A stretch of DNA of 64,000 nucleotides from Flavobacterium phragmitis (GTDB lineage Bacteria > Bacteroidota > Bacteroidia > Flavobacteriales > Flavobacteriaceae). The notes under the pieces are model-generated. The model made no database searches and was not told where the DNA came from. It saw only the letters and a program-made list of their open reading frames with translations. The DNA lies in the NCBI RefSeq assembly GCF_900112575.1, contig NZ_FOMH01000008.1:62001-126000 (forward strand). The letters are read 5' to 3'. Positions 38,767 to 45,836 of the stretch are shown here, piece after piece (the stretch's first letter is position 1; the number at the start of each line of letters is the position of its first letter). A program made the position numbers and the translations under genes.

Positions 38767-39525
38767 TTATTTTGATGAGAGAGCCGATAATAGTATAAAT
38801 CGGTCATTTTTGTTTTGAAACAATTCTTTGGGGATCGAACCAGATATTTTCTTAATTTCTTTAATAAAATGCGTCTGGTCTGAAAAATTTTCTTCTGGAA
38901 ACAATTTTCCTTTTGCTATATGTTCCAATGAAGCACGAAAACGAAGAATCGAACAAAACCCTTTTAAAGAAATCCCAAAATACTGATTAAAATAGCGGTT
39001 AATCTGACGGCTGCTCCAACCTGATTGTTCAGCTAAATCTTTTACGGTCATAGCTCCGTTACTTTCATAGATTAGGTTGAAGAGCTTTTGCTTTCGGCTG
39101 TCTATTTCCTTTACTATTGAAGACTCCATTTTATGAGAAGCTTTTTCGCAGAACAATTCAAAATCTCTCAAATCGGTTGGATTAAAGTCCCAAAAATCAT
39201 TTTCTAGTTTTTTTCCTTCGTTTAGAAGTGCCGAGATAGAATCATGAAAAATATATTCTACAGCAAGAAGTTTGAAACTAATCACAAAAGTCAGACTGTT
39301 GGCTGGAATTTTTCCTTTTTCGTATTGATGCGTTCCTAAACCTAAAAGTCTAATGCTAAAAGGTTCTTTAGAAGATTGAAATAAAGACAGATCAATTCTT
39401 CCGTCGGGAAGACCTATTGTCTCAATAGTTTTATCCGATTTATTGTGCATACACCAAAAACTATCTACAAATGCAGAAAGTTTTTTGCTTGGCTGTTTTG
39501 ATTTGTACGCTAAATCGCTGTGCAT
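38767..39525 (-). CDS. AraC-family transcriptional regulator
   Basis: A 252-residue regulator with an AraC-type DNA-binding domain in the C-terminal part (about 150-250; MTVKDLAEQSGWSSRQINRY and FNQYFGISLKGFCSILRFR). The N-terminal ~130 residues resemble the effector domain often called DUF6597 (start YKSKQPSKKLSAFVDSFWCM). It is the first gene of a two-gene minus-strand unit with the TetX-like monooxygenase, so it likely senses the enzyme's substrate or a related stress compound. Its target promoter should lie in the gap upstream of it. Confidence 0.85.
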   Translation of the reverse strand: MHSDLAYKSKQPSKKLSAFVDSFWCMHNKSDKTIETIGLPDGRIDLSLFQSSKEPFSIRLLGLGTHQYEKGKIPANSLTFVISFKLLAVEYIFHDSISALLNEGKKLENDFWDFNPTDLRDFELFCEKASHKMESSIVKEIDSRKQKLFNLIYESNGAMTVKDLAEQSGWSSRQINRYFNQYFGISLKGFCSILRFRASLEHIAKGKLFPEENFSDQTHFIKEIKKISGSIPKELFQNKNDRFILLSALSSK

Positions 39526-39646
39526 TCTCTAGTGTTTAAAAGCGAAATTATACAAATTAAGAGACATTTTTTAAAGTTTGATTTTGCTCAGAAAGCTTAT
39601 AACAACATTTTTAAATGTAGTAAAAATCGTAATTAAAAACTTAACA

Positions 39647-39740
39647 TTGGGTAATGTTTTGATTTTTAAGTATTTGCAAGTGGTTTTCGGTCTTCTCGAA
39701 AAACTTAACATTGGCGAATGTGTTTTTCAATCTATCTTTG
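39647..39740 (+). promoter_or_regulatory. Duplicated promoter unit upstream of the Lys/Ala-rich gene
   Basis: The sequence AAAAACTTAACATTGG occurs twice, at 39635-39650 and 39699-39714, exactly 64 bases apart. The downstream copy supplies a TTG (39711-39713) 19 bases before TATCTTTG (39733-39740), a full match to the Bacteroidota TTG-N19-TAnnTTTG promoter. The upstream copy has TTG at 39647-39649 with the related AGTATTTG (39669-39676) at the same spacing. Confidence 0.65.
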
Positions 39741-39836
39741 TTTATTATTTTTTGATGTTAATTTAATGATTTAATAACATTGAAAATTAGTTTATTACAT
39801 ATTTAGTTTAATCAATTTCTTAAAATTAACAGAATA

Positions 39837-40367
39837 ATGGCAAAAGAAGTGCTTACTAATGAAATCGAACAAAAGGTAGAGGCTGTTCCAGTTGTTTCTA
39901 CTGATGAAAACGAGCAGATTGATGCTCCAGTTTCAGAAACAGAATCAGTTGGTCCAGAATCAAAACCAAAAACCAAAAGAGCTCCTAGAAAAACAGTTGA
40001 AAAAGAAGCTGTTGTTGTAGAGGAGCAAGAAAAAACAGAAGAGGTTGAAGAAAATGTTTCATCTGAAATCGAAGAAGAAACAGTGGAAGAGGATAAAGAG
40101 GAATCTAAAAAGAAAAGTAAAAAGATGAAAGAAAAAGAAAAAAAGCAATTAGCTGAGAAAAAAGAAAAGCTTAAAAAGAAAAAAGCGGTAGCTAAGAGAA
40201 AAGAAAAAGCAAAAGATAAAAAGAAAGAGAAAGCGAAGAAAGCGAAACTTAAAGCAAAAGCAAAGAAAAAGGACAAAGCTAAAAAAGCAAAAGATAAAGC
40301 AAAAGCGAAAAAAATTGCTAAGAAAAAAGCGAAAAGAACTAAAGCAAAAAAGAATAAGAAAAAATAG
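39837..40367 (+). CDS. Lys/Ala-rich histone H1-like protein with acidic N-terminal half
   Basis: A 176-residue low-complexity protein. Residues 1-95 are rich in Glu, Val and Pro with a KPKTKRAPRKT patch, and residues 95-176 are almost only Lys, Ala and Arg (repeats like KKEKAKKAK and KAKAKK). The basic tail resembles eukaryotic histone H1 C-terminal tails and bacterial Hc1- or AlgP-like proteins, which compact DNA. The split into an acidic and a basic half is unusual and may allow self-interaction or charge-dependent regulation. It is transcribed alone from a strong promoter candidate and ends at a terminator. A nucleoid function is inferred from composition only. Confidence 0.7.
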   Translation: MAKEVLTNEIEQKVEAVPVVSTDENEQIDAPVSETESVGPESKPKTKRAPRKTVEKEAVVVEEQEKTEEVEENVSSEIEEETVEEDKEESKKKSKKMKEKEKKQLAEKKEKLKKKKAVAKRKEKAKDKKKEKAKKAKLKAKAKKKDKAKKAKDKAKAKKIAKKKAKRTKAKKNKKK

Positions 40368-40405
40368 TTTTACCAATTAAATAGGATAGCAAAACTATTT
40401 ATAAC

Positions 40406-40436
40406 AAAAAGTGCCTCTAATTGGAGGCACTTTTTG
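40406..40436. terminator. Bidirectional intrinsic terminator between convergent genes
   Basis: AAAAAGTGCCTC and GAGGCACTTTTT flank a short TAATTG loop. The stem is symmetrical, and the stop codon of the minus-strand gene (40417-40419) lies in it, so it can end transcripts from both sides. Confidence 0.88.
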
Positions 40437-40881
40437 TTTTTTTCTTTAACATCAGCATGTCTATTTTTTGAAGAAATTCAGGATCAAATTGAGAATAGGC
40501 TCTCAATCTGTATTTTTCATCTCGTATCTTCATAACCAAACGAATTTTCTGTACCATCAGCCAAATAGGTTCGTATCTTTTGTGACCTAATAAATACTGA
40601 ATTTTAAGAATTGACATTTTTCTGTGTGATAAAGTCATTAATTCTATGCAAATCATCCAATAGCGAATGGGAAGATTGGAATTTTCCATAACTGTTCCAG
40701 ATCGTAAACTAATACGATTACGGCATTTACGGCACTGAAATTTTAAATCATTTCGTCTAAAGGAATGTGTATCATGACCACATTTATTACAAATGATGCC
40801 ATTTTGTAAGCGTTGGTTTTTCAGCTCTTCTATACAAGTAGCCTCGTCGTGATATTTTTCGAAATACGCGCGTAATTCCAT
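40417..40881 (-). CDS. IS1595-type transposase N-terminal zinc-ribbon protein (no catalytic domain)
   Basis: A 154-residue protein matching only the N-terminal part of IS1595-family transposases. It starts with a helix (YFEKYHDEATCIEELKNQR), then has a zinc ribbon with two CxxC pairs (CNKCGHDTH and CRKCRN), followed by SLRSGTVMENSNLPIRYW and a helical region (KMSILKIQYLLGHKRYEPIW). A full transposase would continue with a DDE domain of about 170 residues, which is absent. No terminal inverted repeats are seen around it, and the frame is clean and ends at a well-formed terminator. It may be a domesticated DNA-binding protein rather than a recent remnant. Confidence 0.75.
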   Translation of the reverse strand: MELRAYFEKYHDEATCIEELKNQRLQNGIICNKCGHDTHSFRRNDLKFQCRKCRNRISLRSGTVMENSNLPIRYWMICIELMTLSHRKMSILKIQYLLGHKRYEPIWLMVQKIRLVMKIRDEKYRLRAYSQFDPEFLQKIDMLMLKKKTKSASN

Positions 40882-40958
40882 TTATAAATTTGGGGTCATT
40901 TACTTGTCGAAAATATAAAATATTTTAAAGAAAAGAAAAGACACCTGCAGAAAAATAA

Positions 40959-40989
40959 AAAAGGAATACTCAAACTGAATATTCCTTTT
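40959..40989 (-). terminator. Terminator after the Roadblock-like gene
   Basis: AAAAGGAATA and TATTCCTTTT pair around an 11-base loop, 26 bases downstream of the stop of the minus-strand gene at 41015. A-rich sequence on the plus strand gives a U-run in the minus transcript. Confidence 0.7.
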
Positions 40990-41014
40990 CGTTAGGGTAA
41001 TAAAAATACGGGTA

Positions 41015-41392
41015 CTACAGTTTTGTTGCGATTTCTTTTTTGTATTTATTTAAAATCGATTTTGTCATACCTAGATTAGCTTTAGTAGAATCTACAGCTA
41101 AATAAATAAAGTATTGTTGATTGTCAGAAACGTCAATAATGTGAATCTGTGAAGTCAGCGTAATCATAATATTATCCACAACCTGACCTTGTAGATTAAG
41201 GGCCTTGATAGCATTCATTTTTGCTTTAACCACTTCAAGGTTATAAGCTGATGCTAATTCAGGGTCAAAATCTGCAACAACAGACTGAGAGTAATATGAC
41301 ATACCGCTTGCGATTTCAGCTACAGATACAGCGATAAAACCTGGGACGTTTTTTTTTAGGTCTTCACCAAATTGAGTTAAAAAATCAGACAT
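41015..41392 (-). CDS. Roadblock/LC7-like domain protein
   Basis: A 125-residue single-domain protein with the profile of Roadblock/LC7 (MglB-like) modules. A first helix (FLTQFGEDLKKN) is followed by PGFIAVSVAEIASGMSYYSQS, a long central helix and strands (IMITLTSQIHIIDV), then YFIYLAVDSTKANLGMTKSI and a last helix. The ANLGM before the final helix is characteristic. In other bacteria such proteins act as partners or GAPs of small Ras-like GTPases (MglA) in polarity and motility. No GTPase gene is adjacent here. It is transcribed alone, with a terminator on its 3' side. The family call is by eye. Confidence 0.6.
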   Translation of the reverse strand: MSDFLTQFGEDLKKNVPGFIAVSVAEIASGMSYYSQSVVADFDPELASAYNLEVVKAKMNAIKALNLQGQVVDNIMITLTSQIHIIDVSDNQQYFIYLAVDSTKANLGMTKSILNKYKKEIATKL

Positions 41393-41443
41393 AGTGCTAG
41401 AATTTTAATGTGTTGTAATTAGAATGAATTGTTTCGGATTGCA

Positions 41444-41451
41444 CAAAATTA
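41444..41451 (-). promoter_or_regulatory. Candidate -7 box for the Roadblock-like gene
   Basis: On the minus strand this reads TAATTTTG, matching TAnnTTTG, about 52 bases upstream of the ATG. No clear TTG at the -33 position was found, so confidence is low. Confidence 0.35.
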
Positions 41452-41589
41452 GTTATACAATATTATTTAATTATCCGCTTTTTGTACCTTTTTTCAGTTA
41501 AATAAAAAATTAACAAAGTCTGATTTGAAACCCATTTCATGATTTCTTAAATTTGGTTTTATTAGAAGTTCAGAATGAAATATTTATAG

Positions 41590-41636
41590 AAAAATGCTTC
41601 TGAAAAAGCAGATTCAGCAATTTCAGAAGCATTTTT
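41590..41636 (-). terminator. Intrinsic terminator after the nitroreductase gene
   Basis: AAAAATGCTTCTGAAA and TTTCAGAAGCATTTTT pair perfectly over 16 bases around a 15-base loop. It lies 24 bases past the nitroreductase stop on the minus strand. Confidence 0.88.
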
Positions 41637-41660
41637 AACAAAGTGAAGAAATATAATTTT

Positions 41661-42293
41661 TTATTTGATTTCTGTGATAAAATCTTCCTGCGGTGTTCTT
41701 ACTTTTTTCAAGTTTACCAGCCAGTCGCCAGCTTCGTCTCTGTAACCAAGTGGAAGAATTAGAACACTTTTAAGTCCTTGCTCGTTTAATCCTAAAAGTT
41801 TATCTACTTCAGTCGGAATAAAACCTTCCATTGGAGTTGCGTCTACTTTTTGTTCAGCAGCAGCGGCAACAGCTGTTCCAAGCGAAATATAAGCTTGTCT
41901 CGCCGCATGATTAGCGTGCCATTCTTGACCAAGAGGCTCGTACATTCCCCAAAGTCTTTGTTTGTATTCGTCCATTGCGCTTGCCGGAATACCTCTTTCT
42001 GCGGTTGTTCTTTCAAATACAGCAGAAATTCTTTCTAAACTGTAACCATCCCAAGCAGCCCAAATCAAAACGTGAGAAGCATCAGTAATCTGACTTTGGT
42101 CAAAACTTACCGCTCTGATTTTCTCTTTTAAGTCCTGATTTGTAACGACAAAAATTTTATAAGGCTGTAATCCAGATGAAGACGGAGCTAGTTTTGCCGC
42201 TTCTAAAATATAATCTACTTTTTCTTGCGGAACTACTTGTCCGTTCATTTTTTTTGTAGCGTAACGCCAATTTAGTGCTTCTATTAAGGCCAT
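41661..42293 (-). CDS. NfsB-like NAD(P)H-dependent nitroreductase
   Basis: A 210-residue oxygen-insensitive nitroreductase-family flavoprotein. Typical features are the N-terminal ALNWRYATKKMNG (FMN-phosphate contacts), EAAKLAPSSSGLQPYKIFVV, the middle helix RQAYISLGTAVAAAAEQKVDATPMEGF and the C-terminal VLILPLGYRDEAGDW. Such enzymes reduce nitro-aromatics, quinones or flavins using NAD(P)H and bound FMN. It is divergent from an HxlR-type regulator, a common arrangement in which the regulator responds to electrophiles and controls the enzyme gene. Confidence 0.92.
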   Translation of the reverse strand: MALIEALNWRYATKKMNGQVVPQEKVDYILEAAKLAPSSSGLQPYKIFVVTNQDLKEKIRAVSFDQSQITDASHVLIWAAWDGYSLERISAVFERTTAERGIPASAMDEYKQRLWGMYEPLGQEWHANHAARQAYISLGTAVAAAAEQKVDATPMEGFIPTEVDKLLGLNEQGLKSVLILPLGYRDEAGDWLVNLKKVRTPQEDFITEIK

Positions 42294-42401
42294 TTTTTTC
42301 TATTGATTAAAATTATGATTCAAATGTAAAAACTTTAAGTGTATTTTTGTCATCCAATTACCAAAAGTAACTGTGACATCGAGGTAACTAACTAACACAG
42401 C
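42294..42401. promoter_or_regulatory. Divergent promoter region of the nitroreductase and HxlR genes
   Basis: On the minus strand, TACATTTG (42321-42328) is a -7 candidate for the nitroreductase; on the plus strand TATTTTTG (42342-42349) is one for the regulator gene. Neither has an obvious TTG at the best distance. The motif GTAACT occurs twice 18 bases apart (AGTAACTGTG near 42367, GGTAACTAAC near 42385) and may be an HxlR site. Confidence 0.4.
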
Positions 42402-42758
42402 ATGATAAAAGAGGCTTTACACGATAAAAACACATGCAATCAAAGATTATTGGCAGTTCAAGATGCTATGGACGTTTTGAACGGAAGATGGAAAATTGCC
42501 ATAATCGCATCATTGTGTTTCAATACTTTAAGATTTACGGATCTTTTGCGCGAAGTAGAAGGGATTTCGGGGAAAATGTTGAGCAGGGAATTGAAAAATC
42601 TGGAAGAAAATCAATTGGTTACCAGAACGGTTTTAAACACGCAACCCATTACAGTGGAATATGAACTTACACCATACGGACATACCTTAAAAGAAGTAAT
42701 AGATTCTCTGGCTAAATGGGGAACAAACCACCGAAAAAAGATTACTGGAAGAGAGTAA
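42402..42758 (+). CDS. HxlR-family winged-helix transcriptional regulator
   Basis: A 118-residue HxlR/DUF24 regulator. The family start is present: CNQRLLAVQDAMDVLNGRWK with a single conserved Cys near the N-terminus, followed by the winged helix (LRFTDLLREVEGISGKMLSR, ELKNLEENQLVTRTV) and wing VEYELTPYGHTL. HxlR proteins with an N-terminal Cys often sense aldehydes, quinones or other electrophiles by thiol modification. It is divergent from the nitroreductase gene, its likely target. Confidence 0.92.
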   Translation: MIKEALHDKNTCNQRLLAVQDAMDVLNGRWKIAIIASLCFNTLRFTDLLREVEGISGKMLSRELKNLEENQLVTRTVLNTQPITVEYELTPYGHTLKEVIDSLAKWGTNHRKKITGRE

Positions 42759-42787
42759 ATTGAAAAAAGGTTTTAATTTTAATAGAC

Positions 42788-42890
42788 GCAGCTAGATTTT
42801 AAAATCTCATTTTATCTGCTGATCTGCTAAATCTGCGAGCTAAAAATTTTTCCCGCAGATTTGGCTGATTCGGCAGATATTTTAAAAGCT
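42788..42890. repeat. Intergenic inverted repeat (CGCAGATTTGGCAGATTT family)
   Basis: AGATTTTAAAATCTCATTTT and ATCTGCTAAATCTGCGAGCT face AGCAGATTT-type sequences on the right: TTTTTCCCGCAGATTTGGCT and CGGCAGATATTTTAAAAGCT. The core CCCGCAGATTTGGC matches the repeat after the GH2 gene at 16467. It fills the gap between the convergent HxlR and MarR genes. Confidence 0.7.
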
Positions 42891-42894
42891 AAAC

Positions 42895-43368
42895 TTAGCC
42901 TTTCAATTCTAAGGCCCTTTGAAAAAAGCCTTGACGCGTTAGGTTTTCTTCGGCTTCTTCAATTGCTTTTAGTAAGTTGTTCTGAGTATTCGTAATTTCA
43001 TTAAGCGCTTTTGACATAACTTCCCAAACCGGTTGCATCTTGACAACGAGTTCTTTTCCTTTTGCTGTCAGGATAATCAGTCTTTTACGTTCATCCAGTT
43101 TGTCTTTTTTAGAACTGATGATTTTTTGTTTCTCCAATTCTTTTAATAAACTAATTGTAGATGGGTGGCTATAACCAATTTCATTGGCAATTTCGACCAC
43201 GCTCAACATTTCTTTTACATGCAACGTGTAAATTACAGGAAACCATTTAGGTTCAAAATCAATATTATTATAAGCATAAATTTGAGCGCCGTCTTTGCGT
43301 AATTGTTCGCTCAAACGCTGTAAACGTGTAGAGATGGCAAGAATGCCTATTTCGTCAATTATATTCAT
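42895..43368 (-). CDS. MarR-family transcriptional regulator
   Basis: A 157-residue MarR-type winged-helix regulator. The recognition helix region reads VVEIANEIGYSHPSTISLLKELEKQKI and the wing contains KDKLDERKRLIILTAKGKEL. It overlaps the upstream GNAT gene by four bases (ATGA), so both come from one mRNA and the regulator probably controls its own operon. A 12-base palindrome over the operon's -7 box (43886-43897) is a likely operator. The N-terminal helix (RLQRLSEQLRKDGAQIYAYN) is like the dimerisation helix of other family members. The inducing compound is unknown. Confidence 0.9.
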   Translation of the reverse strand: MNIIDEIGILAISTRLQRLSEQLRKDGAQIYAYNNIDFEPKWFPVIYTLHVKEMLSVVEIANEIGYSHPSTISLLKELEKQKIISSKKDKLDERKRLIILTAKGKELVVKMQPVWEVMSKALNEITNTQNNLLKAIEEAEENLTRQGFFQRALELKG

Positions 43369-43856
43369 TTCTTTGGGTTTAAAGTCAATTGGCAGAATAC
43401 ATTATCGGGTTTCATTAATGGAAAATCACTTGGAAGCGTTTCTTTTGTAATCGTAACAAAACCATTTTTTTCATAAAAGCGCAATGCCGCTTGTAATATA
43501 GTTACAGTTCCTAAATATAAGTTTTTAATACCATTTTCTTGGCTGTAAACAATTAATTGTTCCAATAATTGCTGGGCGATACCTAATTCTTTTCCTCTAA
43601 ATTCTTTCTTTACAAACATCTTTCGGATTGCTCCGGCTTCTGGATTAAATTTAACCAAAGCAATAGTTCCGACTAATTTATCCTCTATGAATGCTCCAAG
43701 AAAAGTTCCGCCAGGTTTAAAGTAAAAGTTCTCGATATCCAATAAATCCGGCTGATCTTCCAGAGTTACAGGAACATTAAATTCTTTTTGCTGAATGTTT
43801 AAAATCAAATCTACGATCTCATTTTCGTACTCGTTTTGTATAGGCTGAATCTGCAT
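43365..43856 (-). CDS. GNAT-family N-acetyltransferase
   Basis: A 163-residue acetyltransferase. The acetyl-CoA site is visible as IRKMFVKKEFRGKELGIAQQLLEQL, the RxxGxG/A-type loop with an E in place of the second residue, followed by the NGIKNLYLGTV strand and AALRFYEKNGFV helix typical of GNAT enzymes. The open frame continues upstream to 43991, but the residues before the ATG at 43856 are not GNAT-like and would cross the promoter, so 43856 is the chosen start. It is cotranscribed with the MarR regulator. The acetyl acceptor is not predictable. Confidence 0.9.
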   Translation of the reverse strand: MQIQPIQNEYENEIVDLILNIQQKEFNVPVTLEDQPDLLDIENFYFKPGGTFLGAFIEDKLVGTIALVKFNPEAGAIRKMFVKKEFRGKELGIAQQLLEQLIVYSQENGIKNLYLGTVTILQAALRFYEKNGFVTITKETLPSDFPLMKPDNVFCQLTLNPKK

Positions 43857-43882
43857 TTTATTTGAATAATTAAATATGAGTA

Positions 43883-43913
43883 CAAAACTACGTAGTTGGC
43901 TACATATATCCAA
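43883..43913 (-). promoter_or_regulatory. Promoter and candidate MarR operator of the GNAT-MarR operon
   Basis: On the minus strand, TTG (43911-43913) lies 20 bases before TAGTTTTG (43883-43890), a good Bacteroidota promoter 27 bases from the GNAT start. The perfect palindrome AACTACGTAGTT (43886-43897) overlaps the -7 box and is well placed for repression by the MarR protein. Confidence 0.65.
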
Positions 43914-43984
43914 GCAAAAAACTGCTGAAGACAGCAGTTTTAAGTGTTTTTTATGATTTTTAGAATGATTGATTAAATTGAAAA

Positions 43985-44063
43985 GACACACAACTATGTG
44001 TTTTATTGAAAGTGAAACGCCTTTAAAAAGCTATGAAAATCTATGCTTCTATGTGTTTAAAAA
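43985..44063. repeat. Dispersed repeat element, copy 4 (short form)
   Basis: ACTATGTGTTTTATTGAAAG, then GTGAAACGCCTTT and ATCTATGCTTCTATGTGTTT, aligns base by base with the element at 36270-36340. It lies immediately before the stop of the minus-strand gene at 44067. Confidence 0.7.
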
Positions 44064-44066
44064 AGA

Positions 44067-44660
44067 TTATTCTTTAACCAAAACAATAACAGCCTTATAG
44101 CCAGTTCCAACATTCCATTCGCTTGACGAAATAACCTGACCTTTATCGTCGTAAACTTTGAATTCAGCTGTGTTTGGAGAAGCAAAACCTTCGTTCAAAG
44201 CCTCAATATCAATTTTGTTGATTCCTTTTTCGAGATTTATTTTTACGCTTTTGAAATCACCGGTTAGAAAAACTTCCGGTTCAATTACTTTATCATTTAA
44301 ATATACTTTTACTTTATCGCCATCAACAAAAGCGGCATCGCGATACATAATGGTAGAAGTAACCGCAGTAGTGTTGAAGTTTCCTAAAAACTGATTTCTT
44401 CTGTAAAAAATGCCTTCAACATTTGCTTCTTGTTTGTAGCGGTTGGTATCTTTAAAAAGTTCGTCTGGATTTACCTGTAATGGTGCTGGTTTTTCTACCG
44501 GTGCCGGCGGATTTTCTTTTGGAGCTGTTTCTTTCGGCGGGACAACTTCTTTTTTTTCAGCATCTTTTGGCGGAATGGCTTTGAATTTATTGTTTAATTC
44601 CTGAGCGTAAATCTGCGCTGAGAAACAAGTAATGGCAGTTATCAAAAATATTTTTTTCAT
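44067..44660 (-). CDS. Secreted protein of unknown function with Pro/Lys-rich linker
   Basis: A 197-residue predicted periplasmic or secreted protein. The signal peptide is MKKIFLITAITCFSAQIYAQ. Residues 25-68 form a Lys/Pro/Glu-rich linker (PPKDAEKKEVVPPKE and similar), followed by a compact, probably all-beta domain (about 75-197) with GDKVKVYLNDKVIEPEVFLTG and KGINKIDIEALNEG, which reads like an immunoglobulin-like sandwich. No enzyme motif is present. I do not recognise the family; similar proteins seem to be conserved hypotheticals in Flavobacterium. It is transcribed alone. Confidence 0.7.
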   Translation of the reverse strand: MKKIFLITAITCFSAQIYAQELNNKFKAIPPKDAEKKEVVPPKETAPKENPPAPVEKPAPLQVNPDELFKDTNRYKQEANVEGIFYRRNQFLGNFNTTAVTSTIMYRDAAFVDGDKVKVYLNDKVIEPEVFLTGDFKSVKINLEKGINKIDIEALNEGFASPNTAEFKVYDDKGQVISSSEWNVGTGYKAVIVLVKE

Positions 44661-44847
44661 ACGTGGTATTATTAATCTTGGGGTACTATTTATTAAAAAA
44701 TCGACAATAGATGTCTTTCTATATAAACATTTTATAAAACTAATTATTGTATTCTTATGAATTATTTGTCTAAAAATTAACGTATTTGATTCTTTTTTTA
44801 AGATTGAATTCGTGTTTTTAAAATTCTGATTTTTAGTGTTTTATGTT

Positions 44848-44855
44848 TATATTTG
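44848..44855 (+). promoter_or_regulatory. Candidate -7 box before the SnoaL-like gene
   Basis: TATATTTG matches TAnnTTTG, 20 bases before the ATG at 44876. No TTG is found at the -33 distance, so only the -7 part is supported. Confidence 0.4.
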
Positions 44856-44875
44856 AATGAATAAAATAAACTGTT

Positions 44876-45769
44876 ATGAAATTGAGTTTTACCTTTTTTC
44901 TTTTAGCAATTAGTGTTTTTGCTCAGGAAAGCAGAATCAATGCAAATCTCCGTAAACAGATTGAAGATTATAATGTTTCGTTTGCCACTTCATTTAGCAA
45001 AGGAAAAACAGATGATCTGCTGAAAGCTTATACCGACGAATCGGTTTTGATGCCCGAACACAGCAGACAAAGAATCGGAAAAAAGAGTATTTCTGATTTT
45101 TATAAACAATGGAAAACACAGGCTTCGATTAATTCGTATCAAAGAACAATTCTGGAATTGCAGGATTTTGGGAATTACATTCTGGAGATTGGAACTTTCA
45201 AGGAAGATTTGAATCTTAAAGAACAAAAGCCTTTTGACTATTCCGGAAAATATATGATTTTATGGAAAAAATCGTCAATGAAAATTGCTTCCGAAATTTG
45301 GGGAGCGAACGCTTATTTTGATGACAGATTTGTTCCGGAAATAAATGATGCATCTGTGCCAGAAACAAAAGAGTATGTACCATCAGATAAACTGACAAAA
45401 GAAGTAATAGAACGAAACAGTTCCATTAAAATGTTAGTTCAGAATAGGCTGGGAGCTGAGCATGCCAAAATGTTTATGCCAGACGCTATGTATTTAACGT
45501 ATTATACTCCAATTCTTTTGGGAGAAAAAGATATTACAACTTATTTTGTTGAACACGAAAAGCCTGGAACTTTAGTAATTGATCAGATTTCAATTAAAAC
45601 TTCGGGGATTATTTTTACACAAAAGGCAATTGTAGAATTTGGTTTTTACAGCGTCGATTGGAGTGATGGTGATAAAAAAGGAAATGTGAAAGGGAAAAGT
45701 ATAAATGTATGGAAACGAAATACAGATGGACAATTAATGCTTTTCAGACAAATGGTGAATCATGACTAA
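44876..45769 (+). CDS. Secreted SnoaL/DUF4440-like (NTF2-fold) protein
   Basis: A 297-residue exported protein with signal peptide MKLSFTFFLLAISVFAQ. Residues about 22-145 look like an NTF2-fold DUF4440/SnoaL domain: QIEDYNVSFATSFSKGKTDDLLKAYTDESVLMPEHS, then IGKKSISDFYKQW and a closing strand YMILWKKSSMKIASEIW. The second half (about 170-297, ending VNVWKRNTDGQLMLFRQMV) has a similar order of elements and may be a second, diverged copy. The active-site cavity residues of known SnoaL enzymes are not conserved in a way that predicts a reaction. Confidence 0.7.
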   Translation: MKLSFTFFLLAISVFAQESRINANLRKQIEDYNVSFATSFSKGKTDDLLKAYTDESVLMPEHSRQRIGKKSISDFYKQWKTQASINSYQRTILELQDFGNYILEIGTFKEDLNLKEQKPFDYSGKYMILWKKSSMKIASEIWGANAYFDDRFVPEINDASVPETKEYVPSDKLTKEVIERNSSIKMLVQNRLGAEHAKMFMPDAMYLTYYTPILLGEKDITTYFVEHEKPGTLVIDQISIKTSGIIFTQKAIVEFGFYSVDWSDGDKKGNVKGKSINVWKRNTDGQLMLFRQMVNHD

Positions 45770-45836
45770 TTGATTGTTTTATAGACAAAATCCCCAGCGG
45801 GGCAAAATATTTATAGAATTCCAATTAAGACACATG

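Noticed and set aside
39812..40276. Ser/Phe-rich open frame on the minus strand opposite the Lys/Ala-rich gene
   Set aside because: Its composition is the mirror of the AAG/GAA-rich coding strand; the plus frame has a good promoter and terminator.
43857..43991. N-terminal extension of the GNAT gene
   Set aside because: It would pass through the promoter and palindrome and is not similar to GNAT proteins.
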